Positions 33,011 through 44,344 of a stretch of DNA of 64,000 nt are shown here, piece by piece. The stretch comes from Bactrocera neohumeralis (Eukaryota; Arthropoda; Insecta; Diptera; Tephritidae), in NCBI RefSeq assembly GCF_024586455.1, contig NC_065919.1, positions 38,912,839 through 38,976,838 of the forward strand, in the 5' to 3' direction. Below the pieces are notes generated by a model. It ran no database searches. It had not been told where the DNA came from and worked only from the letters and a program-made list of their open reading frames with translations. Within the stretch, counting starts at the first letter, position 1. Each line of letters opens with the position of its first letter. Both the position numbers and the translations under genes were made by a program.

Positions 33011-35096
33011 TTGACGCGTGATCTGTCAAAAAATGCTATTGAACTACCTCAAATTGGATTATGCGTTAGTATTTTTTATAGAGCTTAAAAATGTCAGATT
33101 TGAAATAAAATATAATTATTTATAGATAAATTAAGGCATGGAAGGAGTTCGAAACTAAGCGTTACTAATATGTTTTCCTTCGGAGAGAAGCATTTATTCT
33201 GCTATTAATGACGGCAACATTATTGTTCGGGTCCAATTATGCAGAGAATGCGTTAGCGCAAGGTTCGCTTCAAGTACTGTTATTCCGTTTGAACATCCGT
33301 CTTAGTTTGTTCTATTCTACTCTCTTACACTTGTCTCGTCGAAGTTATACCAAATATTAGATATAATTACCAATTTTTTAGCATAAAAAAAGTATTACCA
33401 ATTTCTTTCTGTGCATTAAGTGTACTGCATGGGGGAAGTTTCACTGTCCGCAGTGTTCAGCCACTGCACATTTCTCGGCATAATCTTCTTCCTCTACTAA
33501 TGTGCAATATTTTAAACTGCAGATCCACACGCACGTTTTACCCATTGCTCTTTATGCATTTTCGCCCAAAGCGTGTGTTGCTGTGGCTTTTATGGCATGT
33601 TCATATGGCTAATTACTCAAAATAATGTGATTTTTAATTGCGATTGTTCGTATTTACCACTGGAGGAAAATTGTAAACGTTCTAATCTGTTGCACTTTTA
33701 TGTCTGTCTGTTGTAGTGGCGAGAAAATGCAGCACGCGCCAAACTAAATATAACAGTAAAATACATAAGTACATATATGTATACTTACATGTAATTAATA
33801 ATAATGTCTGAAAGTATGCTGTTTACATACATAGCAGGTGCCGAATGGAAAAATAAACATTAAATCTATGCCAAATTCACTTTGGTGGCTCGCATACATA
33901 TATGTACATACTCACATATGTTGATTGATGGCAGCTGCAGCGCATATTAGATCGTTGCGATTCAGACCGTAAATAGTACTTATCAGAGAGCATCTTTATT
34001 AGAGCCCGAATGCAGCTGTTCTCATTCATTGGTGCATTTAGAGACTCTTCCAACTGTTTTGGTTATGCTCAATAACTTTTCTGTGTTTTCCAGTTTTTGG
34101 CCAGACCTAGTTGACTATGTGGTCACATTTAAGGCTTTTATTTTCATTTATTTTTAATAAAATTTTGCTTTTCCGGGATCGAAAGTACTTTGCGCTCAGA
34201 AATCACAAACAAAGTGAAACTTAATAAAAGTGGTTGCGTATTTGGCCTTGACACAGCATAGAATTTTATTACTTTATTAACTATTTGTATGCTATTTATT
34301 TTGGAAGTATTTAAATGAGGAAAAAGCAGCCGTTCCGTCCATATGAGCAAGTTAGGCAATTGCCTAGGGCGCATTCCAGGACGCCATTTTGGCAATTTCC
34401 TTTACAGGTTTTATCTTTATTTTATTTAAATAAAATATAAAATAATTTACAAAATTATGAGTATATAAAAATCAGGAGTATTATTGCTTGTCAACATAGT
34501 TTAAGTCAGAATCCTGTACGGACTTCTTGGATTCCCTTATACAAGTTAGACAGAAACAACAATCGATTCGCCTATCTGTGCAAGGAAACTATGACAGCAA
34601 AAATAGGCATAAAATAGACCTAAACCTTGGTACACGAGATCCTTGGCACCTTCTCAGAAGGTAAATATTTTAATCATATATTATTTAAAGTGTAATAACT
34701 GTTTAACGAAGAATGTCTAAGTATACTATGACAGCATAATGCTATCGATAGTCTGACCACTCGATAGTTCAAAAAAATACTATCGATAGCTTTTTCCTTT
34801 GAAATATACTTACTTTTCGCTGGTTTAAAATAAGGGACCTTGGCTTTGCACCTCATTTTTATGAAATTATGTCTTTTGATTTGTTTATAAAGCAAAACGA
34901 GAATAATAACGGGTTCAATTTCATAATTTTATTTGCCGAAATTGGAAGCACTAATAAAATGAAGGTTTCTTGTCAAATTCAGAACATTTGAAATTCTTAC
35001 CTAATTGTAAATATTTCCGCAACATTCCCTCCAACACCGAATTAAAGTGTAAAAAAAAAAAGTTAAATTTAATATAATAATTAGATTAATACTTTA
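33011..35096. other. Intergenic, with one CGATA-rich module
   Basis: About 2.1 kb of AT-rich sequence with many TACATA words typical of fly intergenic DNA. No gene or transposon protein. The 50-bp inverted repeat at 34741-34790 is listed separately. Confidence 0.4.
34741..34790. promoter_or_regulatory. Two TATCGATA palindromes in a 12-bp inverted repeat (DREF/BEAF-like)
   Basis: GCTATCGATAGT at 34741-34752 and ACTATCGATAGC at 34779-34790 are exact reverse complements, and each contains the palindrome CTATCGATAG. A further CTCGATAG lies between them (34760-34767). In Drosophila TATCGATA is the DREF site and clustered CGATA is bound by the BEAF-32 boundary protein. The module lies between two Osiris genes. 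Function is inference. Confidence 0.4.
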
Positions 35097-35197
35097 ACAA
35101 GTAAGGAAGGGCTAAGTTTGAGTGCAACCGAACATTTTATACTCTTTCAACTTGTAGGAATCAAAGCCAGGACTTAAAGCGTATATATATATATATA
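35097..35197 (+). repeat. 5' fragment of the dispersed noncoding repeat (family R)
   Basis: The fragment carries the start of the repeat: CAAGTAAGGAAGGGCTAAG, then GCAACCGAACATTTTATACTC and CAAAGCCAGG. It is cut off in a TA run at 35181-35197, where the mariner at 35198 inserted. The matching start of a second copy is at 61605, and an inverted one lies near 63860-63890. Confidence 0.6.
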
Positions 35198-36089
35198 CAG
35201 GGTTTGCCCGGAAAGTAATAGGACTGATTTTCTGACTGTACTTCAAAACGTGCTCGCACCCAATGAATACGGTAGAGGGCGTTCCTAGCTAACGAACGAG
35301 CGGCTGGTTGTTGTCTCCGAGCACCTGGAGAGTGAGGACAAACATTTTCTTCGCGCGACGTGTTTCTGTGACTGGTGTAATTCGAAAATGCAGCGTTCGT
35401 TAGAGCAGAGGTACACGATTAAATTCTGTGTGAAACTCGGTAAATCGGCGACAGAGACGTTTGATATGATCAAGCAGGCTTACCCAGATGTTGCTTTAGC
35501 AAGAAATGGTGTGTTTCGGTGGCAATAGGCCTTTTTGGAGCCGGGAAGAGGTCGATGATGAATGAGCAAATCCGAAGTGAAAACGATGCTTATTGTCTTT
35601 TTTGACATCAAAGGTATCGTCCACCATGAATTTGTTCCTTCTGGACAAACCGCCAACGCCAAGTTTTACGTGGAGGTCCTCAAGAGCCTCAAACGAAGGG
35701 TCAATCGTAGCCGATTGGAAGTTGCACCACGACAACCCCCCTGCTCGCACTGCCTTTCTTGTGAACAGCTACCTAACCAAGACCAGCATTTCAACGCTTT
35801 CGCGACCGCCCTACAGTCCGCGTGTGGCCCCCGGACTTTTTTGTTTCCTTGTCTGAAAAGGAAACAAGGCATTTTAAGACGACAGAGAGGATCCAAGCAG
35901 CATGCACCTGGGCTCTCATGGCTATTCCGGAGAATGCCTTCGGTGACCCCTTCAATGCTTGGAAATCGCCCTGGCAGCGCTACATCGACGCAGAAGGAGC
36001 CTATTTTGAAAGTTTTTAAGAATTGTAACGATTGGTTCAATAAATTTTTTTTAATCGACTCAGTCCTTTTACTTTCCGAACAATCTCTG
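35198..36089 (+). mobile_element. Mariner-like element with both TIRs, internally deleted
   Basis: The 892-bp element is flanked by TA. Its ends match in inverted orientation over 30 bp with five mismatches; both begin CAG and share CGGAAAGTAA and AGGACTGA. The transposase relic starts at 35389 (MQRSLEQRYTIKFCVKLGKS). It is cut after VFRWQ by stops and a deletion that removes the first catalytic Asp. It resumes KTMLIVFFDIKGIVHHEF (about 35580), with LHHDNPPARTAFL (second Asp, about 35722) and PPYSPRVAPG, where the third-Asp motif is degraded. It ends WQRYIDAEGAYFESF with TAA near 36018. Inserted into a family-R repeat. Confidence 0.88.
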
Positions 36090-36199
36090 TATCGTAAAAT
36101 TATAAATTGAGGATTTTATTGATTGCAATTCACTATTTTAAAAGACATGCATATACATAAGTAGAAATGTCCAACATTTTAAGGTCTTTCTATTAGATA

Positions 36200-37410
36200 C
36201 CAGGATGTTCAATAAGTTTTGTCGTTTGATAAGAAAAACACAATATTATGATTAAAAATACACTTTATTATTCAGGATAATCTGTCTGAACATTATTACA
36301 TTTGCTCCAACGATCCTCCAATCTATGGATCCCATCCCTAAAGTGAGAATCCGGAAGGTCTGCAAAATACGCTTCAACAGCCGTTATGACCTCTTCATTT
36401 GATAAAAAACGCTAGCCACGCATACAATTTTTGAGTTCTGGAAATAAATGAAAGTCTCTTATGGCCAAAGGTGGTTTATGGTGGGTACTCCAACAATTCG
36501 AGTTTTAATTCATGGAGTTTAGCCATTGTCAAAATGCTCTTGTGACACGGTGCATTGTCCTGATGAAAAAGGATTTTTTTTCTTCTGCAGACCGGGTCTT
36601 TTTTCACGAACTTTTTCCTTCAACTGCTCCAAAAGGTTGCAATAATATTCAGAATTAATTGTTTTACCAGTTTGTAAGTAATTCACAAACAAAATCATTC
36701 TCGCATCCCAAAAAACTGATGCCATAACCCTCTTGTCCGATTTCCGAACACCAACTCGTTTCGAAACCGAACAACCAGGTTTGCACCACTCTTTAGCTTC
36801 TTGGTTTATTCAGAATCATGGCGATGGATCCAAGTCTCATCCATAGCAATGAATCGACGCACAAAATCCATTTTATACTTTTCAAAACGCTCCAAATGAT
36901 GCTGAGAAAGTCGCATTCGAATGTGCTTTTGTTCCATTGTTAGCGAATGCGGCATTGTGCACACAGCTTTATAAAACCCAAAATTTCACTTAAAATATGG
37001 CTCACACTGCCTAATGAGATGTGTAGCGTCTTTTTGGACGTCCTTCACGTGGATCGTCTTCAAGGCTTGTACGACCACGTTCAAATTTAGCAACCCATCC
37101 ATCTTTCTACTGTTCTAATTGTAGGTGAATAATCATCATACACTTTTAACATTCGTTCGTGTATTTCTTTTGGTGCTACACCTTCCAAAAATAAGAATTT
37201 TTTCACGGCACGATATTCAATTTTTTCCATTGTAAAAAAATACTGTGACACGTCGGCACTAAATGGCTTGTAAACAAATAATGAATTGACAGATTGAAAT
37301 GAAACTACACATACGTTCATATGAAGAGTGTGCACAAAAAACAAAAAAAAAATTTGGACTAGTAGCAACGCCCTCTCTTATCGAACGACAAAACTTATTG
37401 AACAACCTGG
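36200..37410 (-). mobile_element. Near full-length mariner-like element, minus strand, decayed
   Basis: The 1211-bp element is flanked by TA at 36198-36199 and 37411-37412. The 35-bp terminal inverted repeats (from CCAGGATGTTCAATAAG on the left and CCAGGTTGTTCAATAAG on the right, each continuing TTTTGTCGTT) match at 33 of 35 positions. The transposase relic starts at 37230: MEKIEYRAVKKFLFLEG, a shifted FERGRTSLEDDPREGRP, AMDETWIHRHD (first Asp, about 36850), KVMASVFWDARMILFVNYL (about 36690), HQDNAPCHK-like (second Asp, about 36550), DFHLFPELK (third Asp, about 36450), ending near 36270. At least three frameshifts or stops. It is the best-preserved mariner in the window. Confidence 0.9.
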
Positions 37411-37519
37411 TATAAGGCAGTTTTAGCCAATATTTAAAATTTGTTTCATGTTCCATTTTATATCGTGTTTCAGTCATTACGTTATATTGTATTTTACTTG
37501 ACAATATACTATATACATA

Positions 37520-39395
37520 ACATAATTAGAAAAACCAAAATTATTATACATAGTATATGGAAGTTGGGGTAATATCGATCCGATTTACATTTATTCTATT
37601 ATTATTCTATTACAATGCCAATGTAAAAAATGTTCCCTGTGTTTCCTTAAGGTATCTCACATTGAATAACCAATCATTTGGAGTAAAGTCAGCCGGATTT
37701 TCGATTGTTTCTATTTAGGCACAACGATATACAATTATGAGTAAAACATATTCTATAATTTTCATTGAGACATCTTAAATATTGGCTGATATATCCAGCA
37801 TAAAATCACCTGGAAGTTCGAAAATCTTTATATTAGGTATATGAGGGCTCAGAGAAGTAATGACTCGATTAGAGCCATTTTTGATACACACAATTACTAT
37901 AGTCAGGAAAGAATTCTATCTGAGTTTCAACTGTATATCTCACACATTGAATGATCTTTTCGGTCAAAAGTTAATTATAGATACTGTGATCAAATTGAAA
38001 GGTGAAATTTTTGATTTATACTTCACGTGTTTTTCGAATCGGTAATTTTTTTCTGTAAGTTGTTAGTACTGTTAGTGACATCTATGCTAAATTTCACGTC
38101 AAAATGTTTATTAGTATTTGAGATACGCGTCCTTTGAAGTGAGTTCTTCGTTTTTACTATGCCTGAATTTATTGAACAAAGAAGTGCGATAACGCACCAT
38201 CTCATACTACATTGGTTATTCGTGATCATTTCGCCACATTTTCAACTAATATCGTGCTGTAACCACGAATTTATTAAATTGCCGCATTCGCCTGATTTAC
38301 CTTCGTGTAACTTCTGGCTATTCAGCAAATTGACATGACCACTCCGAGGCCACCGTTTTGACTCAATTGAGGATATAAAAGCTGAAGGTTCTGATGGCCA
38401 TCATGACGACGGATTTTTCCAAATGCTATGATGACTGGAAAATTCGTTGGCATAAGTCTATTGCAGAGGGAGGCGATTACTTTGAAGGAGATGAAATGGA
38501 CAAAATTCACCTTTCAATCTGATCCCAGTAGTATTCAGTACCTACAGTCTTGAGCATTTGTGGTTGGATTTGAACAATTTTTATTTCGTTATAGTAATTA
38601 CTTTTTGTTTTGTGTACTGGAAAGTAAAATAATCAAATGGATTTTAAAATTGTGTCATATATGAAGTAGGCGTGCTTGTCGTCCGATTTCAGCCATTTTC
38701 ACCCTTTGGCATAGGAATATGAAAAATACTAAGTTTAGTCGAAATCGATCTGTCGTCCCGGGATATGGGATTTCCCCAAAACGTGGGCAGTGCCACTTCC
38801 ATTGTCCAATTTTCACACAGCCTCTCATAAAGCCCTCTTATAACATCCCGGAGGTAAAATTTAATGTCTCTGTCGCAATTACTTAGCGTTTTTGTAGCTT
38901 TGAACAGTACCGTTATATGAGGAGGGAGCGGGGTTATCTTCCGATTTCTTCCGTTGTCACACTGTCGGTAGGAATTCTTATAACATCTGAGCTTAGCAAA
39001 TTTGCTTTTTGTAGCTTTAATGTTTTAGGAGAAACATACATTTGTACATTAAACATATTAGAAAGCGGGACCACACCCACTTTTTCAAAATTGTTTACCT
39101 GCACTTGCTGCAGCGATCCCTTTTGCCAATTTACAGCTTTATATCTTAATTTAGTGCTTAGTTATGGCGTAAGTATTCGGTTAATGGCGTTTTGTGAACG
39201 TGGCAGTGGTCCCATTACGCACATCTACGAACTCGTAATTTTCTTTTGCACTAAGGAACCTGCGTACCAAGTTTAATCAAGATATCTAAATTTTTACTCA
39301 AGTAGTATATCTGTCGCGATTAGTTTTGGGTGATTCGTACAACCGTTAGGTGAACAAAACTATAATACTTTGTAGCAACAGGTTGCAAGTGTATA
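37520..39395 (+). repeat. Long noncoding dispersed repeat, family R copy 1
   Basis: An approximately 1.9-kb repeat relic. Blocks matching the copies at 61600-62540 and, inverted, 62560-63890 include GTTCGAAAATC, CAAAAGTTAAT, CGTTATAGTAATTACTT, GGGATATGGGATTT and ACAGTACCGTTATATG. It ends near 39395 with GCAACAGGTTGCAAG and TATAAAA, which mirror the TTTTATACTCTTGCAACTTG start seen in other copies. It is interrupted by a mariner fragment at about 38050-38530. The open frames inside are not shared between copies, so it is treated as noncoding. I cannot name the family. Confidence 0.65.
38050..38530 (+). pseudogene. Mariner C-terminal fragment nested in repeat R
   Basis: The plus strand reads PHSPDLPSCNFWLFSK-like wording (about 38280-38330), FDSIEDIKAEG (about 38355) and then, one frame over, MTTDFSKCYDDWKIRWHKSI followed by AEGGDYFEGDEMDK (about 38400-38505). 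This is a typical mariner C-terminus, most like the relic at 7294-8015. The N-terminal two-thirds are missing. Confidence 0.7.
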
Positions 39396-39714
39396 AAATT
39401 GTCTTTACTGACGAATATGAAACCACACCTGCGCAGCCATGCCACGAATGAAAATATGATATTGAGTCTACCATCCCTGCAAGCAGCCTATCTGTTAAAT
39501 CACCGGTTAATTACCCGACAGCGCTATCATAGATTTCTGTCAAAGCTCATTAAAGCCCAATTCTAACCGAATTTCTTGTGTACGTGTAATCGTTCACCTC
39601 TTGGTTACGCATTGGGTTTATGAGTTGCACGGTGTGTATTAGTCCGCGCTGATATCTTCAATGTATTGAGTTTTCGTTGTCATGACTTACTGGAATGTTA
39701 TCCAAAATTAGACT

Positions 39715-40316
39715 TCACACCACTCAGAGGTGGAAACATATATTTATGTATGTATAGGTGAAACTTTAAACACGTTTTTCTCAAAACGACATTTTTCAAA
39801 ATTGCTGACATCATAACTCAACGAGAAATTGTCCGATCGACTTTAAATTAAAACTGGGTATAGCTGATTACATTTACTATACAATGCCTTACGATCTTTT
39901 TGATTGGTTGAAAATTGTCAATTTGGCTTTAAAAAAACGACCATTTTTTCGTAAAAAAACGATTTTTTTTTTCAAAATTACGCAATTTTCTTAATTTTTG
40001 ATATTTTTAAAAGATCGTAGTTTATTGTATAGAAAATATATTTAAATTTAATATACATTTCGAATTTTTTTGTTTCAGCTACTGATTCGACCGGAATCAT
40101 GCCGGCAGTTGAGGCACTTTTTTTTCGGCACTTCCGCAGACAGCACATAACTCCGTTAGTTTTCAATATTTTTGTAAAAAAAAAAAATTTAATGTAGCTA
40201 AAAATATACTTTATTGCGTCAATAGAACGTCGAAACATTTAATCTAGTACTTTCTTTTAAAAAAATTCACGAAAACCGCTTAGTTTTTCATGCGTCACAC
40301 TGGTATAGCCCCTTAA
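39715..40316. repeat. Possible noncoding repeat (poly-A/T-rich, TE-like)
   Basis: A stretch with opposed homopolymer tracts (AAAAAAACGACC, CGATTTTTTTTT, AAAAAAAAAAAATTT), two TACAATGCC/TTGTATAG-type words near 39890 and 40027, and no coding sequence. Its edges (GAGGTGGAAAC on the left, GGTATAGCCCCTTAA on the right) are only weakly inverted. It reads like a nonautonomous element but I could not define termini. Confidence 0.3.
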
Positions 40317-40789
40317 ATTGTTCGTTAGAAATTCTTAAGAGGAAAACAGTAAGAGCGAGCTAATTTCTTTTATTTTATTTTATGATATTGCCTACTCTAT
40401 ACTAAATATATATCTTGCTTAAGCTAGAAGCCTGGCTTCATATTATGAAATTGCACGTAATAAAATTCCATAGCATACTTTTAGGCTCGCTTAAATTGTG
40501 TTGTTTGTAATGAACGTAAAAACTAGGCAGAGAACGTTTATCATTGAGAAGGTTCACGGCGCGGAGAACGTAAAAATATTTTTGGCTAACTCGGTCGGGA
40601 TGAGGGAGTTTCACCACAAACAAATTTTAAGCGTGTTTCACCAGAGTTTTGCAGCAGGAGACTCGAAAATAGCAGAATTGAGCATTTTAGGTGTTAAATG
40701 AGAAATATAATGCTAATTTCAGTGTAAAGAAATGTACGCCTACAGATTCGTTTACTTTCTATGCGCAACCGGCTCGGCATATAATTTAT

Positions 40790-40895
40790 AGATGACCGGT
40801 ATATATTTGGTAATCCTGATATTAGTTATACTCGTATGAGGGCTAGGTCAAGTTTTATTTCAATTTTATCTACCTTTATATGCAAAACATATATC
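40790..40895 (+). repeat. Short fragment of family R
   Basis: CCTGATATTAGTTATA and GGGCTAGGTCAAGTTTT match the copy at about 61700-61745 (CCCGATATTAGTTATA, GAGCTAGGCCAAGTTTT). It breaks off near 40895, where the next mariner leader begins. Confidence 0.55.
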
Positions 40896-41930
40896 AGTGC
40901 AAGCGGTAACTGAGCGCGATCTGTCAACCAGTTAGCTGACAGCAGCTGCTTAAGTCGGTACAACTCAGTAGTGCGTTGCGATTTTTACAATGGATAAAAA
41001 TATCGAACAAAGAATTTGTCTCCAATTTTGTATTTCTAACAAAATTTCTATTCCAGAATCGATGCGAATGTTGGATGATTCAAAAACACAAGCCTACGAG
41101 TGGTACAGAGCCTTCAAAGACGGTCGAGATATCGTTGAAGACATGTCTCGTTCTGGACGACTATTGGTCTCTTCAACTGATGAAACTATTAAAAAGGTGA
41201 AGGATATGGTGTTTCAGTGTTAGAGAAATGGCAATAGACCTCGACATTTCTCGCGAGTCCGTTCGAATGATTTTGATCAATATTTTGGGTGTGGAACGCG
41301 TTCTTGCTCGACTCGTCCCGACAAAGCTTAATTTTTTTTAAATAATACTGTAAACCGGTCTCTTTGGATATTCTTGGTGGTGCGAACAGCCACACGTCAA
41401 CAACAAGTCGGCAATCATCGGAATGGAGGAAAAAAAACGAGCCGAAACCAAAAAAACTCACCAAAGCCGCTCAAAAATCAAGGTGATGCTCATTGTTTTT
41501 TCGATATTCGTGGTTTGGTGCATCATGAATTTCTTTCGGATGAACAGGGGGTCAATAAGGAGTGGTGTTTGGCCGTATTAAGGCGTTTGCAAGAGAACAT
41601 TCTTCGAAAACGGCCGGAATTGTGAAAGAGCAACTCATTGGTTTTACACGATGATAATGCACAATCGGATCGAGCCACGATTGTGGCCGAATTTAAAGCC
41701 AAAAACGCAATAAGTACCATCCATCAACCACCGTATTTTCACTCGATCGACGAGATAAACAAATTCGCTGAAGAAGCTATCGCAAAAAGTGCTTGTGAAA
41801 AGTGTCTCGAAGGCTGGAAAAAATTTTGGCATCTATGTGTATTACATCTGGTGGGGATTACTTTGAAGGCGACAAAATAAGCTCTGATAAATAATTAAAC
41901 ATTTTGCGAGAAGGTAATAATTTTTGCTAT
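40896..41930 (+). mobile_element. Mariner-like element copy B (same family as 11877-12768)
   Basis: The leader GAGCGCGATCTGTCAACC and the start MDKNIEQRICLQFCISNKIS (ATG at 40990) match copy A. The frame continues WYRAFKDGRDIVEDMSRSGR to about 41220. After a 1-base shift it reads REMAIDLDISRESVRMIL and ARLVPTK. The centre is deleted. It resumes near 41485 with DIRGLVHHEFLSDEQGVNKE, VLHDDNAQSD (second Asp, about 41640) and a C-terminus LEGWKKFWHLC. The first catalytic Asp and the PPYSPDL third-Asp motif are missing. Termini are not clear. Confidence 0.78.
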
Positions 41931-43431
41931 CAGATAACATAATGCTGACGCGATATGAACAAAAATAAAATCATGAGCAAAGTTCAATTTGAAGGTTTTA
42001 AAAATTGAGAAAAGTTCCAATCATCAAACAAATGGTTTTCCTTTTGTTGTTGCTGCTTTGAATACTATACAATTTAAGAGCAAATGGCTTTACAGCGATA
42101 ACAAGAAAGCAATAAATTTATAATTAAATAATTAATTTGCGCTTCAGTATCGCTGGAAAAATACGGAGCCTAAGTTCTTAAAAAATGCATACATGACATA
42201 ATATTTGAAACCATTCTCTTAATTTATGATAGTAAAGCGCCACAATCTTCTTTGCTACATACTAAATGCAACAAAAAAGCGAAAACAAACAAAGTCATAA
42301 GCGTTTGTTAGGAAGCACCTCATTGAACGAATACGAATGAGCAGGCCATTAAGGCAAAGCGAATTGCAAATTGCGGTACTCAAGTGCATCACGCACAGTA
42401 AATACAAGCCAATGGCAACAAATTGTAGCAAATAACCTAAATATGGAAAACGGCTAATGAACTTGACGCCGCGCAAGCGACTAGCCGCTCATTCATACGT
42501 TCATTCAGACAGCACAGCTGGTGCAACGGCTGCGCTTCTATTGGCCCAATTGTTCGGCGCGTAGTGGAAAAAGTGGAAAACAAGTAAATTGAGAGACAAA
42601 CGCGGCAATGCTAAGCGAAGTTGTCGTGAATTAGCAGCTGTTCGAGCTGTAATGCGCTTCAAAGTGCACAATTTGACATTTGATAACGGCATAAATGTCA
42701 CGCCGACTAATGAAGGAGAAATTTATATGCAGCGTCTTTGCTGTGAAGCGTTTTTGCTGGTGCAGCCAGCAACAGCAACATTATAGAAATCAACTGAAAC
42801 ATTCGTTACTACAAATCTGCCGGTGCTTCCGCTGCCGCTGCTACTCCTCAATGAAAAAGAGAAAATCGCCGTCCGAGAAAAGCAAAATCAGAGATTCGTG
42901 CGGAAAAAGTGAATTTCAGTGCATTGTCTTTGGCGCGAAACTGTGATACCTCGCAGCCATGCATCGTCGTCTCGAAAGCGTCACTGGCGCTTGGTGGCTT
43001 CCACCGCTGCGCATTCGCTATGCATGCGCCGAACACATTGACGTTACTAGCTTCACTCGCCTCAATCTTCGGTTCCTTCGGCCTGCGTTTACTTAATGTA
43101 TGTGTTACTTACCTCTTCCGTCTACTATGCGAAATTAGCTTACCGTCTTGCATGCCACAGGTGGGTTCATATGTGTTGAAACGTGTACGTAAACAATGAA
43201 ACATAAAATTTGAATGGGGGCGCGGCTATTAAACGTTCAGTGTTATTATTACCCAATACACCCAATTGAACCTCAAATGCCGCTTTTTATATGCCATACA
43301 CATCTCTATTTGTGCATAACCCAAATGTGACTTTATCGATTTTATCCTCATTCGGTACTCGTTCTTACAATACTTATCTGAAAATAAATCTTCTTTTGTA
43401 TGTATAAAATTAATCGCAAAATGTGTTGCTA
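41931..43431. other. Intergenic, no gene recognised
   Basis: About 1.5 kb. The stretch 42470-43190 is less AT-rich than its surroundings and has overlapping frames on both strands, but none shows family resemblance, signal peptide or splice structure. It could be regulatory or an untranslated exon. Confidence 0.35.
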
Positions 43432-43944
43432 ATAGCCCTGACAGACGAGCAAAATTAATACGCATTGACAGACGGCAGACTTGTGCATTTAAACAGATGA
43501 TAATGAAATTTGTTTATTTATTTAAAACAAAAAAATGAAATAAAAGTGAATAAGAGAAATAATTAATAGAAATTTTGGTATTTTTGGAAAAGCAATATAA
43601 ATTTAACAAAAAAATGCGTTTATCAGTAACTACGTTCAAAGATAATAGAGTGAAATTAAAAGCAATTATTGATTGTAATGAAAAAAAGTGGGCGAAAAAG
43701 TTAAGAATATTGGAAAAATGGATAGCAAATTGTGCGTTGTTTAATTTCTGCCATCTAAAAATATTAAAATTTGTTTCTGTTAATATACTTGTACATAATT
43801 TAATTAGCAATATAAAACTGCTTACCTTTGATGCTGTAAAAGCAAAGGACGCGCAGACAAATTTGCATTAACATGGTCAAATGCGGAAGTAAATGTAAAT
43901 TAAGCTCGTTAATGCAAATTAGCGCTGTCGTCTGTCAGGGCTAT
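43432..43944. mobile_element. 513-bp TIR element without transposase
   Basis: ATAGCCCTGACAGACGA at 43432-43448 is perfectly repeated in inverted orientation at 43928-43944. Inside each end lie further similar words (TGACAGACGGCAGAC on the left; GCGCAGACAAATTTGCATTA on the right). The interior is AT-rich; frames of about 98 codons on each strand overlap and look fortuitous. No target duplication is clear. Superfamily unknown (hAT- or P-like are possible). Confidence 0.7.
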
Positions 43945-44344
43945 GACCGCCGTAACAATGCCTGGACCAATTTCGCAATTTTTTTTTAATGTTCGCTGAA
44001 GTTCAAAGATGGTTTTTGCGGCGAGAAAAACTCCAATAATTGCCGGAAACCCCCTAAAAACAGCCCTTTTCTTTTCCCCATACAAACGTTATACATATAA
44101 AAATTAATGTTTGTTTGTTAGTAACGCTAAGAGATCGGCTGAACCAGTCGTTGTGGATCGGAAAAGACTTAGATATAAAAATACCTTATACTTTTCATGA
44201 GGAAAAGTCGGAAGAATGGATAATTCCAAAAAGTAACTTTATTTTGTTTGCTTTGTTTTTCAATATTTTGATTTGTAAATTACTTGAATCGTTCAATATC
44301 GGTTGCTTGCTTTTTTAATCCGGCAATTCAACAGAAAAATTAAT

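Noticed and set aside
35562..36110. 182-codon plus-strand frame as an intact gene
   Set aside because: Only its first part matches mariner transposase; the rest is out of frame relative to the catalytic motifs, so it is a decayed element.
37520..39395. Reading frames inside repeat family R (for example 38917-39276)
   Set aside because: The frames are not preserved between the three copies, so the repeat is treated as noncoding.
42589..43199. Overlapping frames of 65-96 codons in a GC-richer patch
   Set aside because: Frames on both strands overlap with no family match; it may be regulatory, but coding status is unsupported.
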